Shown: positions 13,423 through 13,915 of the stretch, one piece after another
Position numbering within the stretch: the first letter of the stretch is position 1
Layout of the letters: each line of letters begins with the position of its first letter
Assembly: GCA_022703295.1 (NCBI GenBank)
Contig: JAKLDX010000017.1
Location: 1-13,915, forward strand
Origin: Candidatus Omnitrophota bacterium
GTDB taxonomy: Bacteria; Omnitrophota; Gorgyraeia; 2-01-FULL-45-10
Direction of reading: 5' to 3'
Length of the DNA: 13,915 nt
Notes under the pieces: model-generated
What the model saw: only the letters and a program-made list of their open reading frames with translations
Database searches by the model: none
What the model was told of the DNA's origin: nothing
Translations under genes and position numbers: made by a program

Positions 13423-13915
13423 ATGAATATACTACAGATATTGCCATCTTTGGATGTCGGAGGAGTTGAGACGGGTACGGTGGACCTCGCCAAGTACCTT
13501 GTCGCGAACGGCCACAAGGCGATAACGATATCTTCGGGCGGCAGGCTGGTCAAGGAGCTCGATAAGATAAATTCGCGCCACTACAATCTTCCGGTGGGGA
13601 ACAAGTCGCTCTTTAGCATAATAAAGATGATAGGTAAGGTGCGCGAGATAATAAGGGCGGAGGATATTGACGTGGTGCACGCGCGCTCCCGGATTCCGGC
13701 ACTTATCGGATATTTCGCGTGCAAGGCCTCGAACAGGGTGTTCATAACCACGGCGCACGGCTATTACAGAAAGCATGCCTTAAGTGCCGTGATGGGCTGG
13801 GGCAAGTTTGTGATAGTGGCATCGAATATAATGGCGAAGCACATGGTCCAGGATTTCGGCGTGCCGTTTGAGCGCATCCGCCTGATCCCGCGCGGCGTGG
13901 ACTTAAGCAGGTTTA
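13423..13915 (+). CDS. Glycosyltransferase family 4 (GT-B), N-terminal part, 3' end outside window
   Basis: The first 164 codons of a retaining GT-B glycosyltransferase are present and the frame is open to the window end. MNILQILPSLDVGGVETGTV matches the nucleotide-sugar transferase opening, with the glycine-rich loop GGVETGTVDLAKYL (13-26). DVVHARSRIPAL (83-94) and TTAHGYY (109-115) are typical of the N-terminal acceptor domain, and IPRGVDLSRF (155-164) marks the hinge to the donor domain. It probably acts in LPS core or other surface glycan synthesis, judging from the adjacent waaA-lpxK-acyltransferase genes; the acceptor cannot be told. I choose the ATG at 13423; a GTG at 13414 is a possible alternative. 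No clear ribosome site is visible after the repeat cluster. Confidence 0.9.
   Translation, partial: MNILQILPSLDVGGVETGTVDLAKYLVANGHKAITISSGGRLVKELDKINSRHYNLPVGNKSLFSIIKMIGKVREIIRAEDIDVVHARSRIPALIGYFACKASNRVFITTAHGYYRKHALSAVMGWGKFVIVASNIMAKHMVQDFGVPFERIRLIPRGVDLSRF

Overview
The window is bacterial chromosome from an organism with a Gram-negative type outer membrane. It holds housekeeping genes, all on the + strand, interrupted by dense structured repeats. The lipid A/Kdo enzymes (WaaA, LpxK, LpxL-type) show LPS synthesis, and the prepilin peptidase and DprA point to type IV pilus or competence machinery. An uncultured lineage such as Omnitrophota (PVC superphylum) would fit the LpxL-ELM1 fusion, the repeat-filled intergenic spaces and the gene mix. 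That placement is inference; no marker gene here settles it.

Layout. 1-3365: the 3' end of aroE (shikimate dehydrogenase), a prepilin peptidase overlapping it, aroC, aroK and a small two-helix membrane protein. Three shikimate-pathway genes are thus interleaved with a pilus-processing protease. 3366-3670: repeat element A. 3671-7528: dprA, topA and a XerC/XerD-type recombinase, a DNA-processing block. 7529-7881: repeat element B. 7882-8628: an exported protein of unknown function. 8653-12858: waaA, lpxK and a 647-residue fusion of an LpxL-like acyltransferase to an ELM1-like (GT-B-like) domain, tightly packed with overlapping ends. 12859-13422: repeat element C plus a cluster of further hairpins. 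13423-13915: the start of a family 4 glycosyltransferase that runs off the window.

Two repeat families stand out. The first is a modular element of about 250-320 bp (A, B and C). It carries AAATTT-rich words, a head stem-loop, a central long hairpin whose loop can also pair upstream, and a conserved box around ACCnTGCCnGC...ATTTTA...CTC. Stem sequences differ between copies but stay complementary, which suggests selection on, or propagation through, a folded form. The second is a set of TAAGCT-rich inverted repeats at 1218-1288, 2431-2510 and 4571-4605. Members of both families lie at, or within about 10 nt of, a stop codon. A third small hairpin with a CCACAAAAGT core occurs three times, once inverted.

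The most unusual protein is the acyltransferase-ELM1 fusion. Its ELM1 half has a CxxCxxCxxxC cluster resembling a ferredoxin-type iron-sulfur ligand set. The repeat families and this fusion are the best candidates for something not yet described.
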